From JAWXBT01 sp964523015 (lineage in GTDB: Bacteria > Bdellovibrionota_C > UBA2361 > J135): a DNA stretch of 22,523 bases. The notes under the pieces were generated by a model that was not told the origin of the DNA, made no database searches, and saw only the letters and a list, made by a program, of their open reading frames with translations. Positions 7,292 to 16,017 of this stretch are shown here, piece by piece. Every line of letters begins with the position of its first letter. Position 1 is the first letter of the stretch. Location: positions 1 to 22,523 of the forward strand of contig CAZFXN010000047.1 in the NCBI GenBank assembly GCA_964523015.1, given 5' to 3'. Both the position numbers and the translations under genes were made by a program.

Positions 7292-8356
7292 ATGACAAGA
7301 ACTCAGAAATATCGAAAGAAAAAACCAGGGTTGTCCCCAGGAAGCCTAGTCTTAGTTGGTGAACAAAAGGTCGACACAGTCAAAATAACACTCTTTGATT
7401 ACGATCAGGAACACATTGAGGAAAAAATTGTTTCAAATGTCGAGGACTGTTTTAGTTATCGGAACAACAATAGAAATACCTGGATTAATGTTGATGGATT
7501 ACATGACACTGAAGTTATAAGGAAATTAGGGGATTTATTTAGCATCCACCCTCTTTCTCAAGAAGATATTTTAGATACAGCCAACAGACCTAAGATCGAT
7601 GACTTAGATCATTATATATTTGTTTCTCTTAAGATGTTGCAGCTAGATTCTAAGAGTAACAAACTTATTCAAGAACAGATCAGTATAATTTTTGGTGAAA
7701 GATTTGTAGTTTCGTTTCAAGAAGCGGAAGGGGATGTTTTTAATCCGATTCGTGAACGTCTTCGCCTAGGTAAAGGCAGAATGCGAAAAATGGGGGCTGA
7801 CTATTTTGCTTACACTCTTATGGATTCAATTGTTGACAATTACTTTGTAATTATCGAAAGATTAGGAGAGCGAATTGAAGACCTCGACGAGGAGATCATT
7901 AATAAGTTATCTAAAAAAACACTTCCTCGCATCCATGATTTAAAAGGTCAGCTTATTCAAGTTCGAAAGGCTGTCTGGCCACTACGTGATATTGTGAGCA
8001 ATCTAGATCGTACTGAATCTGAACTTATAAAAGATGGGACTTCTATTTTCTTAAAAGATCTTTATGACCATTCTGTACAAGTAATCGATACGGTTGAAAC
8101 TTATCGTGATCTTACTAGTGGTCTCTTTGATATGTATCTTACCACTATAAATAACAGAACGAATGACATCATGAAGGTCTTGACCATGATGGCTACTATT
8201 TTCATTCCACTGACTTTTATAGTTGGTGTTTATGGCATGAATTTTCACTATTTACCTGAGCTTGATTGGCACTATGGCTATCATTTTGTCTGGGCTTTAA
8301 TGATAGCAATTGCATTAGGAATTCTCGGTTTCTTTAGAAAGAAGGGTTGGATGTAG
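7292..8356 (+). CDS. corA: CorA-family Mg2+/Co2+ transporter
   Basis: The 354-residue protein is a full-length CorA. It has a soluble N-terminal alpha/beta domain ending in a long helix (about 185-290), then two membrane helices at about 297-313 and 331-348. The signature YGMNF at 314-318 ends the first helix and forms the selectivity loop. The basic C-terminal end FRKKGWM is typical. It forms a pentameric channel for magnesium and related divalent ions in the inner membrane. It is divergent from the retropepsin operon across a 197-nt gap. No Shine-Dalgarno is visible before the ATG and no magnesium riboswitch is seen in the leader. It converges with the photolyase gene, 7 nt apart. Confidence 0.93.
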   Translation: MTRTQKYRKKKPGLSPGSLVLVGEQKVDTVKITLFDYDQEHIEEKIVSNVEDCFSYRNNNRNTWINVDGLHDTEVIRKLGDLFSIHPLSQEDILDTANRPKIDDLDHYIFVSLKMLQLDSKSNKLIQEQISIIFGERFVVSFQEAEGDVFNPIRERLRLGKGRMRKMGADYFAYTLMDSIVDNYFVIIERLGERIEDLDEEIINKLSKKTLPRIHDLKGQLIQVRKAVWPLRDIVSNLDRTESELIKDGTSIFLKDLYDHSVQVIDTVETYRDLTSGLFDMYLTTINNRTNDIMKVLTMMATIFIPLTFIVGVYGMNFHYLPELDWHYGYHFVWALMIAIALGILGFFRKKGWM

Positions 8357-8363
8357 TGAGAGG

Positions 8364-9734
8364 TTATTTCAAAGCTGTTTGATAAATCTCCTCTGTATCT
8401 ATTATTGATTCCTGATGATTAATGATGGGTCTTGGATAATCTTTTATAGATTTATCTATTTTATATAAGCTATGTATTGATTTTGTATCAATTTCATTTA
8501 ATTCGGGTATCCATTTTTTTATATACTTGCACTCTGAATCGAACTTTTTCTGCTGAAGCCATGGATTAAAAATTCTAAAATATGGCTGTGCATCACATCC
8601 AGAGGAAGCTACCCATTGCCAATTGCCATTATTAACAGCAGGATCATAATCAACTAATTTTTGCGCAAAATATCTTTCACCCCAATGCCAATCAATTAAT
8701 AAGTCTTTTATAAGAAATGAAGCTACAATCATCCTTACTCTATTATGCATAAAACCAGTATTATTGAGCTCTCTCATCCCAGCATCAACAATTGGAAAAC
8801 CGGTCCTACCCTCACACCAATTACGAAACTGCCTTTTGTTATTGTTCCATCGAATATCATCATACTTCTTATTAAACGCTCCTTTAAATACATGAGGGAA
8901 ATGAAAAGCTATTTGAGTAAAAAAATCTCTCCAATAAAGTTGATTGATCAAAGTATGACTTTCTGAGAAAGTTTTGGCGATGGCATAATAAGTCTCTCGT
9001 ACAGAAAGAGTTCCAAACTTGTGGTGCGCTGAAAGGTGAGTGGTTAAATCTAAGGCTGGTATATTTCTATCTTGATCATAGTTATTAAATCGATCAATTT
9101 TACGAAGCAAGGCAAGTCCTTGTATTCGACCTCCACCAGTATCCTTATCAGAACCTTTAAATTTGATTAAATCAAAACTGTAGCAAGTTTGAATTGTTCG
9201 ATCTGAAATATTATTAATTTCACTCTTATTAGGTTTTAAAACTGGAACTTTTTTTGCTGCTTTCATATACGGAGTATAAATTCTATATGGGGTCCTATCT
9301 GATTTCAGAACCGCAGCTGGATCATTAAGCAATGCATCATGGTAAGTTTTAAAAGCAACTCCCATTTTTCGACAGGAGGCATCTATTTTTTTATCTCTTT
9401 GAATTGAAAAGGGCGTGTAATCAGAATTGAGAAAAACAGCATCAAAGGTTATCTTTTTACAGATTGATTCAACGACTTTTTCAGGAGTGCCATAATAGAA
9501 ATTCAGCTTCCCTCCTTTTGATTTGATGATCTCGGCTAATTCCTTAAGAGATTCTAATAAAAAACTAAAACCAAGATTACTGTGATAAGGATGTCTTTTA
9601 ACCTGCCGAGGATCGAAAATAAAAGCTAAACTAACTTCAGCAGATAATCTTACTGCCGAAAGTAATCCTAAGTTATCGCAAATTCGCAAATCACGTCTAA
9701 AAATAAATAAGGATTTTGAGAATTTACAAGTCAT
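8364..9734 (-). CDS. phrB: Deoxyribodipyrimidine photolyase (class I CPD photolyase)
   Basis: This 456-residue flavoprotein uses blue light to split cyclobutane pyrimidine dimers. The N-terminal photolyase domain opens with LFIFRRDLRICDNLGL. The FAD domain carries LYWRDFF (266-272), the GRTGFPIVDAGMREL block at 309-323, MHNRVRM (329-335) and the hallmark GNWQWVASSGCDAQPYFRIF at 370-389, followed by FNPW..Q..KFD. The C-terminal YPRPIINH is also typical. Length is normal. It is the last gene of the minus-strand polysaccharide operon, 10 nt after the methyltransferase stop, an unusual place for a repair gene. No Shine-Dalgarno is clear. Confidence 0.95.
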   Translation of the reverse strand: MTCKFSKSLFIFRRDLRICDNLGLLSAVRLSAEVSLAFIFDPRQVKRHPYHSNLGFSFLLESLKELAEIIKSKGGKLNFYYGTPEKVVESICKKITFDAVFLNSDYTPFSIQRDKKIDASCRKMGVAFKTYHDALLNDPAAVLKSDRTPYRIYTPYMKAAKKVPVLKPNKSEINNISDRTIQTCYSFDLIKFKGSDKDTGGGRIQGLALLRKIDRFNNYDQDRNIPALDLTTHLSAHHKFGTLSVRETYYAIAKTFSESHTLINQLYWRDFFTQIAFHFPHVFKGAFNKKYDDIRWNNNKRQFRNWCEGRTGFPIVDAGMRELNNTGFMHNRVRMIVASFLIKDLLIDWHWGERYFAQKLVDYDPAVNNGNWQWVASSGCDAQPYFRIFNPWLQQKKFDSECKYIKKWIPELNEIDTKSIHSLYKIDKSIKDYPRPIINHQESIIDTEEIYQTALK

Positions 9735-9744
9735 GGCTCAAAGA

Positions 9745-10656
9745 TTAACTGATTGTAGCAACTACCTCAATATTCCGCCCATGACCACCAACAATATCTC
9801 CAAAAAAATCTACCAAACCTTTACAGATTTCTTTTGGTCCGCCATACATTCTTTCGCTAAAGAAAGTTCTTGCAAGTATAACCTCATAGCCACATTGATA
9901 TAATAGAGATCTAACATGACCAATTCCATAATTAAATGGATGATGGATTGAAAAAGTACTCCGCTCAATCTGCTTAACGTTATTTTTAAAATTGGCTAGA
10001 CTGTCACACCAATTCCGAAATAAATTAGGAACTTCAATGATTATTACTCCACTTGGGCTAAGAAGCTTTCTGGCTGCAAGTAAGAACTCTCGAGGCTTAA
10101 GTAAATGCTCAAAAGAATGACTTAGATGAACCACATCAAATTTGCCATGAGGTTGCTGAACATATTCATCAATATCTGAACATAAAAGTGTAATTTTATG
10201 TTTTTCATACGCCATTTCACAAGCATACTTACTAACCTCAACCCCTTCTGCTTTCCATCCCTCCTCGGCTGCCAATGCAACAAATTCACCAGTCCCGGCT
10301 CCAATATCAAGCAAAGTACGGCCATTAGGAGCAAGTTTTCTTAATTTCTTAAGACGTGCCCGAAAATATCTCACTCTTAAGGGGACAACTTCCTCTTCAT
10401 ATCTCTCTTCTTTAGGTGGATACATTGAAAGAATCAAATCTTTGGAAATTCTAACATTTTGAGCACCAGGATAAGCAGTGCTATAGATCTCATTATATTC
10501 ATTTTTTGTTGGCTGTGGGTTGAGCCATAAAAAATCACAAACTTTACATCTATGAAAAGTAAAGGGATCAACAAGGTTGAGAAAAAAAGAGACTTTTTCA
10601 TCAATTAATGAATCTGGACTGTCGCAGATCGTACATCTCTCAATTTTTTTTGTCAT
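9745..10656 (-). CDS. SAM-dependent methyltransferase with N-terminal zinc finger
   Basis: The 303-residue protein begins with C8/C11 and C37/C40, a four-cysteine zinc-binding module common in sugar-pathway methyltransferases, followed by a LWLNPQP linker. A class I Rossmann domain comes next: LLDIGAGTGEF at 115-125 binds SAM, with GVEVSKYA as the acidic ribose-binding strand and FDVVHLSHSFEHL as motif IV-like. It probably methylates a nucleotide-linked or lipid-linked sugar in surface glycan synthesis. Its start overlaps the stop of the GT4 gene by ATGA, so translation is coupled. The exact acceptor cannot be told from sequence. Confidence 0.85.
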   Translation of the reverse strand: MTKKIERCTICDSPDSLIDEKVSFFLNLVDPFTFHRCKVCDFLWLNPQPTKNEYNEIYSTAYPGAQNVRISKDLILSMYPPKEERYEEEVVPLRVRYFRARLKKLRKLAPNGRTLLDIGAGTGEFVALAAEEGWKAEGVEVSKYACEMAYEKHKITLLCSDIDEYVQQPHGKFDVVHLSHSFEHLLKPREFLLAARKLLSPSGVIIIEVPNLFRNWCDSLANFKNNVKQIERSTFSIHHPFNYGIGHVRSLLYQCGYEVILARTFFSERMYGGPKEICKGLVDFFGDIVGGHGRNIEVVATIS

Positions 10657-11783
10657 GACTGTACAGCCTTAACTACGGAATATAACAAATTTTCAGTTTT
10701 ATCTACCATGGCTTCAACAGAGAATTTCTTCAAAATTGATTGTCGCATTTTCGATTTTACATCTCTATCTCTACAAATATCCATACCGTACTCAACGGCC
10801 TTAGTTAACTCATCTAAACTTTCATCAACAGCTAACAATCTCTTATCTTCAATTATTAATGGGATATCAGAAACAGGCATCCCTACTGAAACGATTCCGC
10901 AAGACATTCCTTCAGCTATTACATTTGAAAAACCCTCTCCAGTAGTTGCCGGTAAAATATTTAAATCAAGGGAATTATATACTGCTACCATATCAGTTCT
11001 TAAACCCCCCCACCGTAAATGATCCTCTAGCTCTAATGATTTGGTAAGTTCCTGTAATTTTTTAAACTCGATTTCATCCCCTTGGCCAACACAAACAAAT
11101 TTCAATTTATTATTTTTTGTGATTAGATATTTAGCCATCCTTAAAAACATATCATGGCACTTCGTCGGATCTATTCTAGCAATCATGCCTAAAAGGAGTT
11201 CATCATCCTTAATATTCCATTCTTTCCTTAATAAAATGCCAAGCTTTAAATCTGGCTTAAACATATCTGTTTCGATGCCATTATGGACTACTCTCATCTT
11301 AGATTTATCATAACCAAGATTCACATAAAATTCCTGACCTGAAAAAGAATTGGCAATCATTAATCTTGGAACATTTGAAAGTTTAGCCCCGAACTTTACA
11401 CTAATTTTCTCAAGCCAATGGTGCTTATTAAAATCTAATTTAGAGTTACGCATACCCCAAACAATTGGAATCTTTCTAAACAGTGGCGAAAATAAAGAAA
11501 CAACCGAAGAGGGCCCCATGAGATAGCTAAAGATGAGATCGGGGGACTCTCTTTTTATCGATTGAATTAACTTTATAAGAAAAAATGGATTCCATCTCCG
11601 CTTTTTCCCCAAAGAAATGCATCGCACTCCAGCTGCGGTAAGCTCCTCAAAGAATATTCCTCCATCATAATACACCAGCACAACCACTTCATGTTGACGC
11701 TTTCTTAATTCTCGAGCTAATAGGGAGAGCTGTCTCTCTGCTCCTCCTACCTTTAACGATCCTATCAAAAACGCAATCTTCAT
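10653..11783 (-). CDS. Glycosyltransferase family 4
   Basis: The 376-residue enzyme has a GT-B fold. The N-terminal domain starts MKIAFLIGSLKVGGAERQ, the usual glycine loop with GGAER. The C-terminal domain has GMIARIDPTKCHD at about 199-211 (Arg203 and Lys208 contact the donor phosphates) and the EX7E motif as EGFSNVIAE at 283-291, followed by a SCGIVSVGMPVSDIP donor-site loop. These mark a retaining, sugar-nucleotide-using GT4 acting on the cytoplasmic face in polysaccharide or LPS assembly. Gaps to neighbours are 3 nt upstream and a 4-nt overlap downstream. Donor and acceptor are not predictable from sequence alone. Confidence 0.92.
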   Translation of the reverse strand: MKIAFLIGSLKVGGAERQLSLLARELRKRQHEVVVLVYYDGGIFFEELTAAGVRCISLGKKRRWNPFFLIKLIQSIKRESPDLIFSYLMGPSSVVSLFSPLFRKIPIVWGMRNSKLDFNKHHWLEKISVKFGAKLSNVPRLMIANSFSGQEFYVNLGYDKSKMRVVHNGIETDMFKPDLKLGILLRKEWNIKDDELLLGMIARIDPTKCHDMFLRMAKYLITKNNKLKFVCVGQGDEIEFKKLQELTKSLELEDHLRWGGLRTDMVAVYNSLDLNILPATTGEGFSNVIAEGMSCGIVSVGMPVSDIPLIIEDKRLLAVDESLDELTKAVEYGMDICRDRDVKSKMRQSILKKFSVEAMVDKTENLLYSVVKAVQS

Positions 11784-11786
11784 AAC

Positions 11787-12632
11787 CTAAGCAAGTTTTT
11801 TAAAAACATATTCACAGCAGCCAAGAGATCTCTTAACTGTTTTAATGTTTTCTAGTTTAAAATTCCTAGCTTCGAAAAAGGAGGTAATTTTCTGTGGGGT
11901 AGATACTTCAAATGGATAACCCCCAACCCAATCAATGACATCATAAATCGGAGACATTCCTCTTTTCTTTTGATAATTAGTCCAGCGACTAAAACCCTTG
12001 CCAGTGACAAGATCATAAAACATCATTGGACCCCACATCCCTAATCCTGCAGGAATTAATATCATCCATTTTAACCAAGAGGGCAGTACGCAATAAAGTT
12101 TTTTTACAACCAACCAAAATTTACTAAGAAATCCCTGATCATTATAAATTGCGATATATACTTTTCCATCTTGCTTAACTAGCCCAAGCAAGTTTTCGAT
12201 CGCCTGCCACATCTGACCAGTATGGTGCAGGACTCCCCAGGAATATACTATATCAAACTGCCCATGCTGTACCTTAAGTGATTCAAGATAACCAGGATCT
12301 AGCACAGATCCTTGCTCGATATGCCAACGATCCATATTCGCTTTAAACTTCTGAGCAATATTCTTTGAACAACTAACACTCTCCGGATCATAATCAAAAG
12401 ATATAACCTTGGCCCCTAAGTTATTTGCCGACAAGGAAAAAAGTCCACTTCCACAACCAACATCAAGAAACGTTTTCCCTTCTAAAGACTCAGCTCCTAG
12501 CATCTTTTGTAAACTTTCTTTGGCTAAATCTATCCTCTCTTTATTAATTAGATCGGCATATTTCTGCCAATTTTTACCAAATTGAAACCTTTTTCCAGTA
12601 CTGATTTCCTCCTGCCATGTTTCAGATGCCAC
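11787..12632 (-). CDS. Class I SAM-dependent methyltransferase
   Basis: The 281-residue protein starts at GTG, with AAGGAG 8 nt upstream. The SAM site is FLDVGCGSGLFS at 55-66, followed by VISFDYDPESV (acidic loop) and FDIVYSWGVLHHTG (motif IV-like strand and HH). After the catalytic core comes a hydrophobic stretch with PSWLKWMILIPAGLG, seen in methyltransferases that work at the membrane in glycan clusters. It lies between the flippase and the GT4 gene with 3-nt gaps. It probably methylates a sugar or lipid-linked intermediate; small-molecule methylation elsewhere in the cell is an alternative. Confidence 0.87.
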   Translation of the reverse strand: MASETWQEEISTGKRFQFGKNWQKYADLINKERIDLAKESLQKMLGAESLEGKTFLDVGCGSGLFSLSANNLGAKVISFDYDPESVSCSKNIAQKFKANMDRWHIEQGSVLDPGYLESLKVQHGQFDIVYSWGVLHHTGQMWQAIENLLGLVKQDGKVYIAIYNDQGFLSKFWLVVKKLYCVLPSWLKWMILIPAGLGMWGPMMFYDLVTGKGFSRWTNYQKKRGMSPIYDVIDWVGGYPFEVSTPQKITSFFEARNFKLENIKTVKRSLGCCEYVFKKLA

Positions 12633-12635
12633 AGT

Positions 12636-13967
12636 TTATTGCTCCTTTACATAATTATCATAGTATGAGTATCCCAGTGTGCTCTTTGTTTTTATAACCA
12701 ACAATACATTAGAAAAAACCGTTGCTAAGCATGTGGCTATAGCTGCTCCAATAACTCCGAAATAGTAGATCAAAGGAACGTTTAGTATCATGTTAATAAC
12801 CAATGCTTTTGCTAAGATGTTAAGTAGTAATTTTTGATTTCCACTCATCGTCAACATATAACTAACCGGACCAACAATCGAACTACTTAACTGACTAATC
12901 GCTAAAATTACTAGTACCCAATATCCTGAAGAAAACTCATCTCCAAACATATCAAGAATTAGGTTGCCACCTAAGATGATTACAATAAAAATTGGAACTG
13001 CTCCTATCATTACCCAATTTGTAACTCTTCGAACAAAATGAAATAATTCCTTTTTTGCATTTGAAGCAACTAATTCAGATATCAATGGTGCAGCTATTAA
13101 ATATATTGCTTGGGCAGTAAAAGCGACAAATTGACTTATTCTATAGGCAATCGAATAAACACCTACTTCTTTGTTATCTTGGAAGATCCCGATCATTAAA
13201 ATATCAAATTGATTAAGGGCAATATAAATCCCTGAAATCATCATTAACGAGCACCCTGTCTTAATCCACAGACTAGTCTCAAATATTGGAGAAACATTTT
13301 TAATCTCTTTGGGTAAGGATCTTTTTAGAATTAGCGAGGCCACAACCAATGAAATAGCTAAAGCTACAAGATGAATTAACAATACATTTTTAGCACTAAG
13401 GGTATCGCTATAATAAGTAAGAAAGAGAAATGCCAAAACAATTATCAGGATCGGTTTTAATATTGCTTCGGGAAAGCGAGAGGCAACCGTTCTCTTCAAA
13501 GAAGCTAACGTAGTTTGATTAAAACTTGCTAGAATCCAAACTGGCAAAAGCAGCACTGCTATAATCATCTCATTTTTAAATTCGACAGAAACAAAACCTG
13601 ATAGAATTTGCATTAGAAAATAAACAAGTAGTGATAAAACAACCGATGAAATAATCACAACCTCAAAACCGCGATGTATTAAACCACGCAATCTTGAATA
13701 ATCCTTTACAGCAGTATAAGCAGCTACAAATCTAAAGGCAGAGGCCTCGACACCTAATCCAGCAAAGATCACTAAAATGCTTATCCAAGATATGGCATAC
13801 ATGTATGAGCCAAACTCATGCACACCCATTGTTCTTGCTAAATAAAGATGTAGAAGGAATCCAACTAGAACACCTAAAATATTAATAACAAACCCACCTA
13901 AGCTCCCACGCACCAATGCTCTAGATGGATCTATTTGAAGGGATCTGTTCTGGCTAGTTTTTTCCAT
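12636..13967 (-). CDS. Wzx-type polysaccharide flippase (MATE/PST superfamily)
   Basis: The 443-residue protein is almost wholly hydrophobic with roughly 12-14 membrane helices. The N-terminus reads ALVRGSLGGFVINILGVLVG followed by LARTMGVHEFGSYMYAISW, the typical 'lar.lG..efG.y....' opening of oligosaccharide flippases. A later NKEVGVYSIAYRISQ stretch is also typical. It would move lipid-linked oligosaccharide across the inner membrane. It is the first gene of the minus-strand operon and starts within a 14-bp palindrome, CATTAT-CT-ATAATG (13965-13978). No Shine-Dalgarno is evident, so a leaderless or very short-leader start is possible. Confidence 0.88.
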   Translation of the reverse strand: MEKTSQNRSLQIDPSRALVRGSLGGFVINILGVLVGFLLHLYLARTMGVHEFGSYMYAISWISILVIFAGLGVEASAFRFVAAYTAVKDYSRLRGLIHRGFEVVIISSVVLSLLVYFLMQILSGFVSVEFKNEMIIAVLLLPVWILASFNQTTLASLKRTVASRFPEAILKPILIIVLAFLFLTYYSDTLSAKNVLLIHLVALAISLVVASLILKRSLPKEIKNVSPIFETSLWIKTGCSLMMISGIYIALNQFDILMIGIFQDNKEVGVYSIAYRISQFVAFTAQAIYLIAAPLISELVASNAKKELFHFVRRVTNWVMIGAVPIFIVIILGGNLILDMFGDEFSSGYWVLVILAISQLSSSIVGPVSYMLTMSGNQKLLLNILAKALVINMILNVPLIYYFGVIGAAIATCLATVFSNVLLVIKTKSTLGYSYYDNYVKEQ

Positions 13968-14083
13968 TATCTATAATGACACTAATCTTATAATGAGCTC
14001 CACTAAGATAAGTCAGGCTTACGATTCCTTGAAGAGCCTAAATGTGGTATTTGATCTAAAGTTAAGGACTAAAGAGGGTAATT
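13968..14083. promoter_or_regulatory. Divergent promoter region, glycan operon / crotonase
   Basis: The 116-nt gap separates two divergent operons. TATAAT at 13989-13994 (plus strand) is a candidate -10 for the crotonase gene, about 90 nt before its start, but no -35 is apparent. CATTATCTATAATG covers the flippase start. A shared promoter region is likely. Confidence 0.4.
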
Positions 14084-14863
14084 ATGGCTCAAAATTCAAA
14101 TGGCTCAAATGAAGGATCTGTCATTATAGCCAAAGAAAACGCCATCGGCACTATTACTTTTTTTCACCCAAAGGGAAATTCGCTCCCTAGAGAACTCTTA
14201 ACAAAATTAGCTCATTCAATTGATACTCTTAGTAAGGATCCTGAAGTTAAGGTGCTTATCCTTCAAAGCAAAGGGGACAAAATTTTCTGTGCTGGCGCCT
14301 CTTTTGATGAATTACTTGCTGCGGAGAGTATCGCTCAAAGCGAGAACTTCTTTAGTGGATTTGCAGAAGTCCTACTAGCTATGAACAATTGCTCAAAATT
14401 TATCATTGGACGCATACAAGGAAAAGCCATAGGAGGTGGAGTTGGAATCATTGCTGGATGCGATTATGTTTTAGCTCTTAATTCTGCGTCTGTAAGATTA
14501 AGTGAACTTTCAATTGGGTTTGGGCCTTTTATAATTGGTCCAGTAGTCGAAAAAAAGATTGGCCAAGCAAACTTTAAACATATGACAATTGATACAGAAT
14601 GGAGAGACAGTGCCTGGTGTGTTTCTGCTGGTCTATTTTCAAATACGTATCCATCCGTAGATTTATTAGATCAAGCGATTCAAGATCTCTGTCAGAAACT
14701 AAGCACCCATAACCCAGAAGCAATATTGGCGCTAAAAAATATTTTCTGCGAAAATACCACTAGCTTACAAGAACTTTTATCAAAGCGCGTGAAGGAAACA
14801 GCCAAACTAGCACTAACTCCGTTTGTCAGAGAAAAGGTTAAATCATTTCAAAAATCGAGTTGA
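14084..14863 (+). CDS. Enoyl-CoA hydratase/isomerase family protein (crotonase fold)
   Basis: The 259-residue protein has the crotonase core: FCAGASFDEL at 68-77 (first oxyanion-hole strand), GKAIGGGVGIIAGCDY at 113-128 (second), and LSELSIGFGPF at 139-149. Glu141 corresponds to the second catalytic glutamate of rat enoyl-CoA hydratase. The first (Glu144 of rat, in GGGCE) is Gly121 here. This GGGVG variant occurs in methylglutaconyl-CoA hydratase-like proteins, and the LSE..IGFGPFIIGPVVEKKIG region resembles a subfamily common in Bacteroidota. It acts on an acyl-CoA, but the substrate is unknown. A good GAGGG site precedes the ATG. It is 18 nt upstream of a membrane protein gene and is probably co-transcribed with it. 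Confidence 0.85.
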   Translation: MAQNSNGSNEGSVIIAKENAIGTITFFHPKGNSLPRELLTKLAHSIDTLSKDPEVKVLILQSKGDKIFCAGASFDELLAAESIAQSENFFSGFAEVLLAMNNCSKFIIGRIQGKAIGGGVGIIAGCDYVLALNSASVRLSELSIGFGPFIIGPVVEKKIGQANFKHMTIDTEWRDSAWCVSAGLFSNTYPSVDLLDQAIQDLCQKLSTHNPEAILALKNIFCENTTSLQELLSKRVKETAKLALTPFVREKVKSFQKSS

Positions 14864-14881
14864 TCATATTTTAAACATTGT

Positions 14882-16009
14882 ATGGCTGATTTAAATAACA
14901 ATAACGGTTGGACTGGAGGACAATACTCCTCTTATAGATTCCTTTTTGGGTGTTACATTGCCTCTTTGTTTTTCTCTCCTATTTTTTTAAATCATTTTGC
15001 AGATTCAGTATTTATTGACCCGGAGTTAAGCCATCTTCCTAAATCAATTAATCCATTTCTTTGGGATTACTCTTCAATTTTTCAAGGTACTCTTCTTTGC
15101 ATCTTCACGATTTTTTCACTTTGCTTTGCCATCGGTCTATCTGACAAAATATGTGCCTTAGTTGTTTTTTTTGGATTAACTTCAATCAGTCCCTATTATT
15201 TACCCTATGAGCAGCTAAGCATCGATGCTCTGTATATCATATTATTAGTTCACATCTTTACTCCAATTAATCCTTGGGGCTGTTACTTGTCAAAAGATTC
15301 TAAACTTGATTACAAGTGGTCACTCTCTGACAAACTACATAATTGTGTCTGGATTTTATGTGCTCTGATATACCTATTAGACATATTCAGTTCCTTTTCC
15401 CTCGAGCTCTTTCTTGCGGATCCATCAATCAGTCTTGTTATAAATTTATTAGAGCTTTCGTATTTACTGAGCTTTTGGCACAAAAAACCCCGTATTTATA
15501 CTTGGGTAGTCGCATTAATTATTACTCTTATAGGATTTGAGGCTCCTATGCTCTTTCTAGTTTTGCTTATGTTTTCTCCAAACTGGATACCTGGAAAAGT
15601 TGTATCGAAACAAGAGATCATCTTCTATGACGGAAACTGTGGCCTATGTCACAATTGGATTAAATTCATTCTTTCTGAAGATACTCGGGAATCGCCATTC
15701 TCCTTTTCTCCCCTATTCTCTGAGAGATTTAACAAACTAAACCTAGACCCATCAAAAATAGAGGATTCAATTCTTATTAGTGATTCTTCTTCAAATATCC
15801 TAACTAAATCTAGAGCTGTTATATATATTCTTTCATCTTTAGGTGGGTTTTGGAGAGCTCTTTCTTGGCTCCTTAATTTAATACCCTCAATAATACTCGA
15901 CATTGGATATGATTTTACCGCCAAGATAAGACATCATCTTTTTCCAAAGACTGAAAGCTCTTGCCCTCTCGTTCCTGAACCTTTCAAATCAAGGTTTATA
16001 ACCACTTAA
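14882..16009 (+). CDS. Membrane protein fused to a DCC (DUF393) thiol-disulfide oxidoreductase domain
   Basis: The 375-residue protein has two parts. Residues about 15-232 form several membrane helices that loosely resemble the HTTM/DoxX-like proteins. Residues about 244-370 are a DUF393 domain: IIFYDGNCGLCHNWIKF at 246-262 with the CxxC pair Cys253/Cys256 in the family's YDGxCxxC motif, and the late CPLVPEPFKSRF with Cys361 where family members end. DUF393 is thioredoxin-like, and the CxxC suggests thiol-disulfide exchange or a related redox step next to the membrane. No Shine-Dalgarno is seen. It is followed by the GT39 gene at an 8-nt gap. A link to the crotonase is implied only by position. 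Confidence 0.8.
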   Translation: MADLNNNNGWTGGQYSSYRFLFGCYIASLFFSPIFLNHFADSVFIDPELSHLPKSINPFLWDYSSIFQGTLLCIFTIFSLCFAIGLSDKICALVVFFGLTSISPYYLPYEQLSIDALYIILLVHIFTPINPWGCYLSKDSKLDYKWSLSDKLHNCVWILCALIYLLDIFSSFSLELFLADPSISLVINLLELSYLLSFWHKKPRIYTWVVALIITLIGFEAPMLFLVLLMFSPNWIPGKVVSKQEIIFYDGNCGLCHNWIKFILSEDTRESPFSFSPLFSERFNKLNLDPSKIEDSILISDSSSNILTKSRAVIYILSSLGGFWRALSWLLNLIPSIILDIGYDFTAKIRHHLFPKTESSCPLVPEPFKSRFITT

Positions 16010-16017
16010 AGCACTTT

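Noticed and set aside
10708..11313. Two plus-strand frames of 104 and 90 residues
   Set aside because: Both lie inside the GT4 gene on the opposite strand and have no family features or start signals.
13965..13978. CATTAT-CT-ATAATG palindrome as an operator
   Set aside because: The arms are only 6 bp of AT-rich sequence and include the start codon of the flippase gene; too weak to stand as a separate finding.
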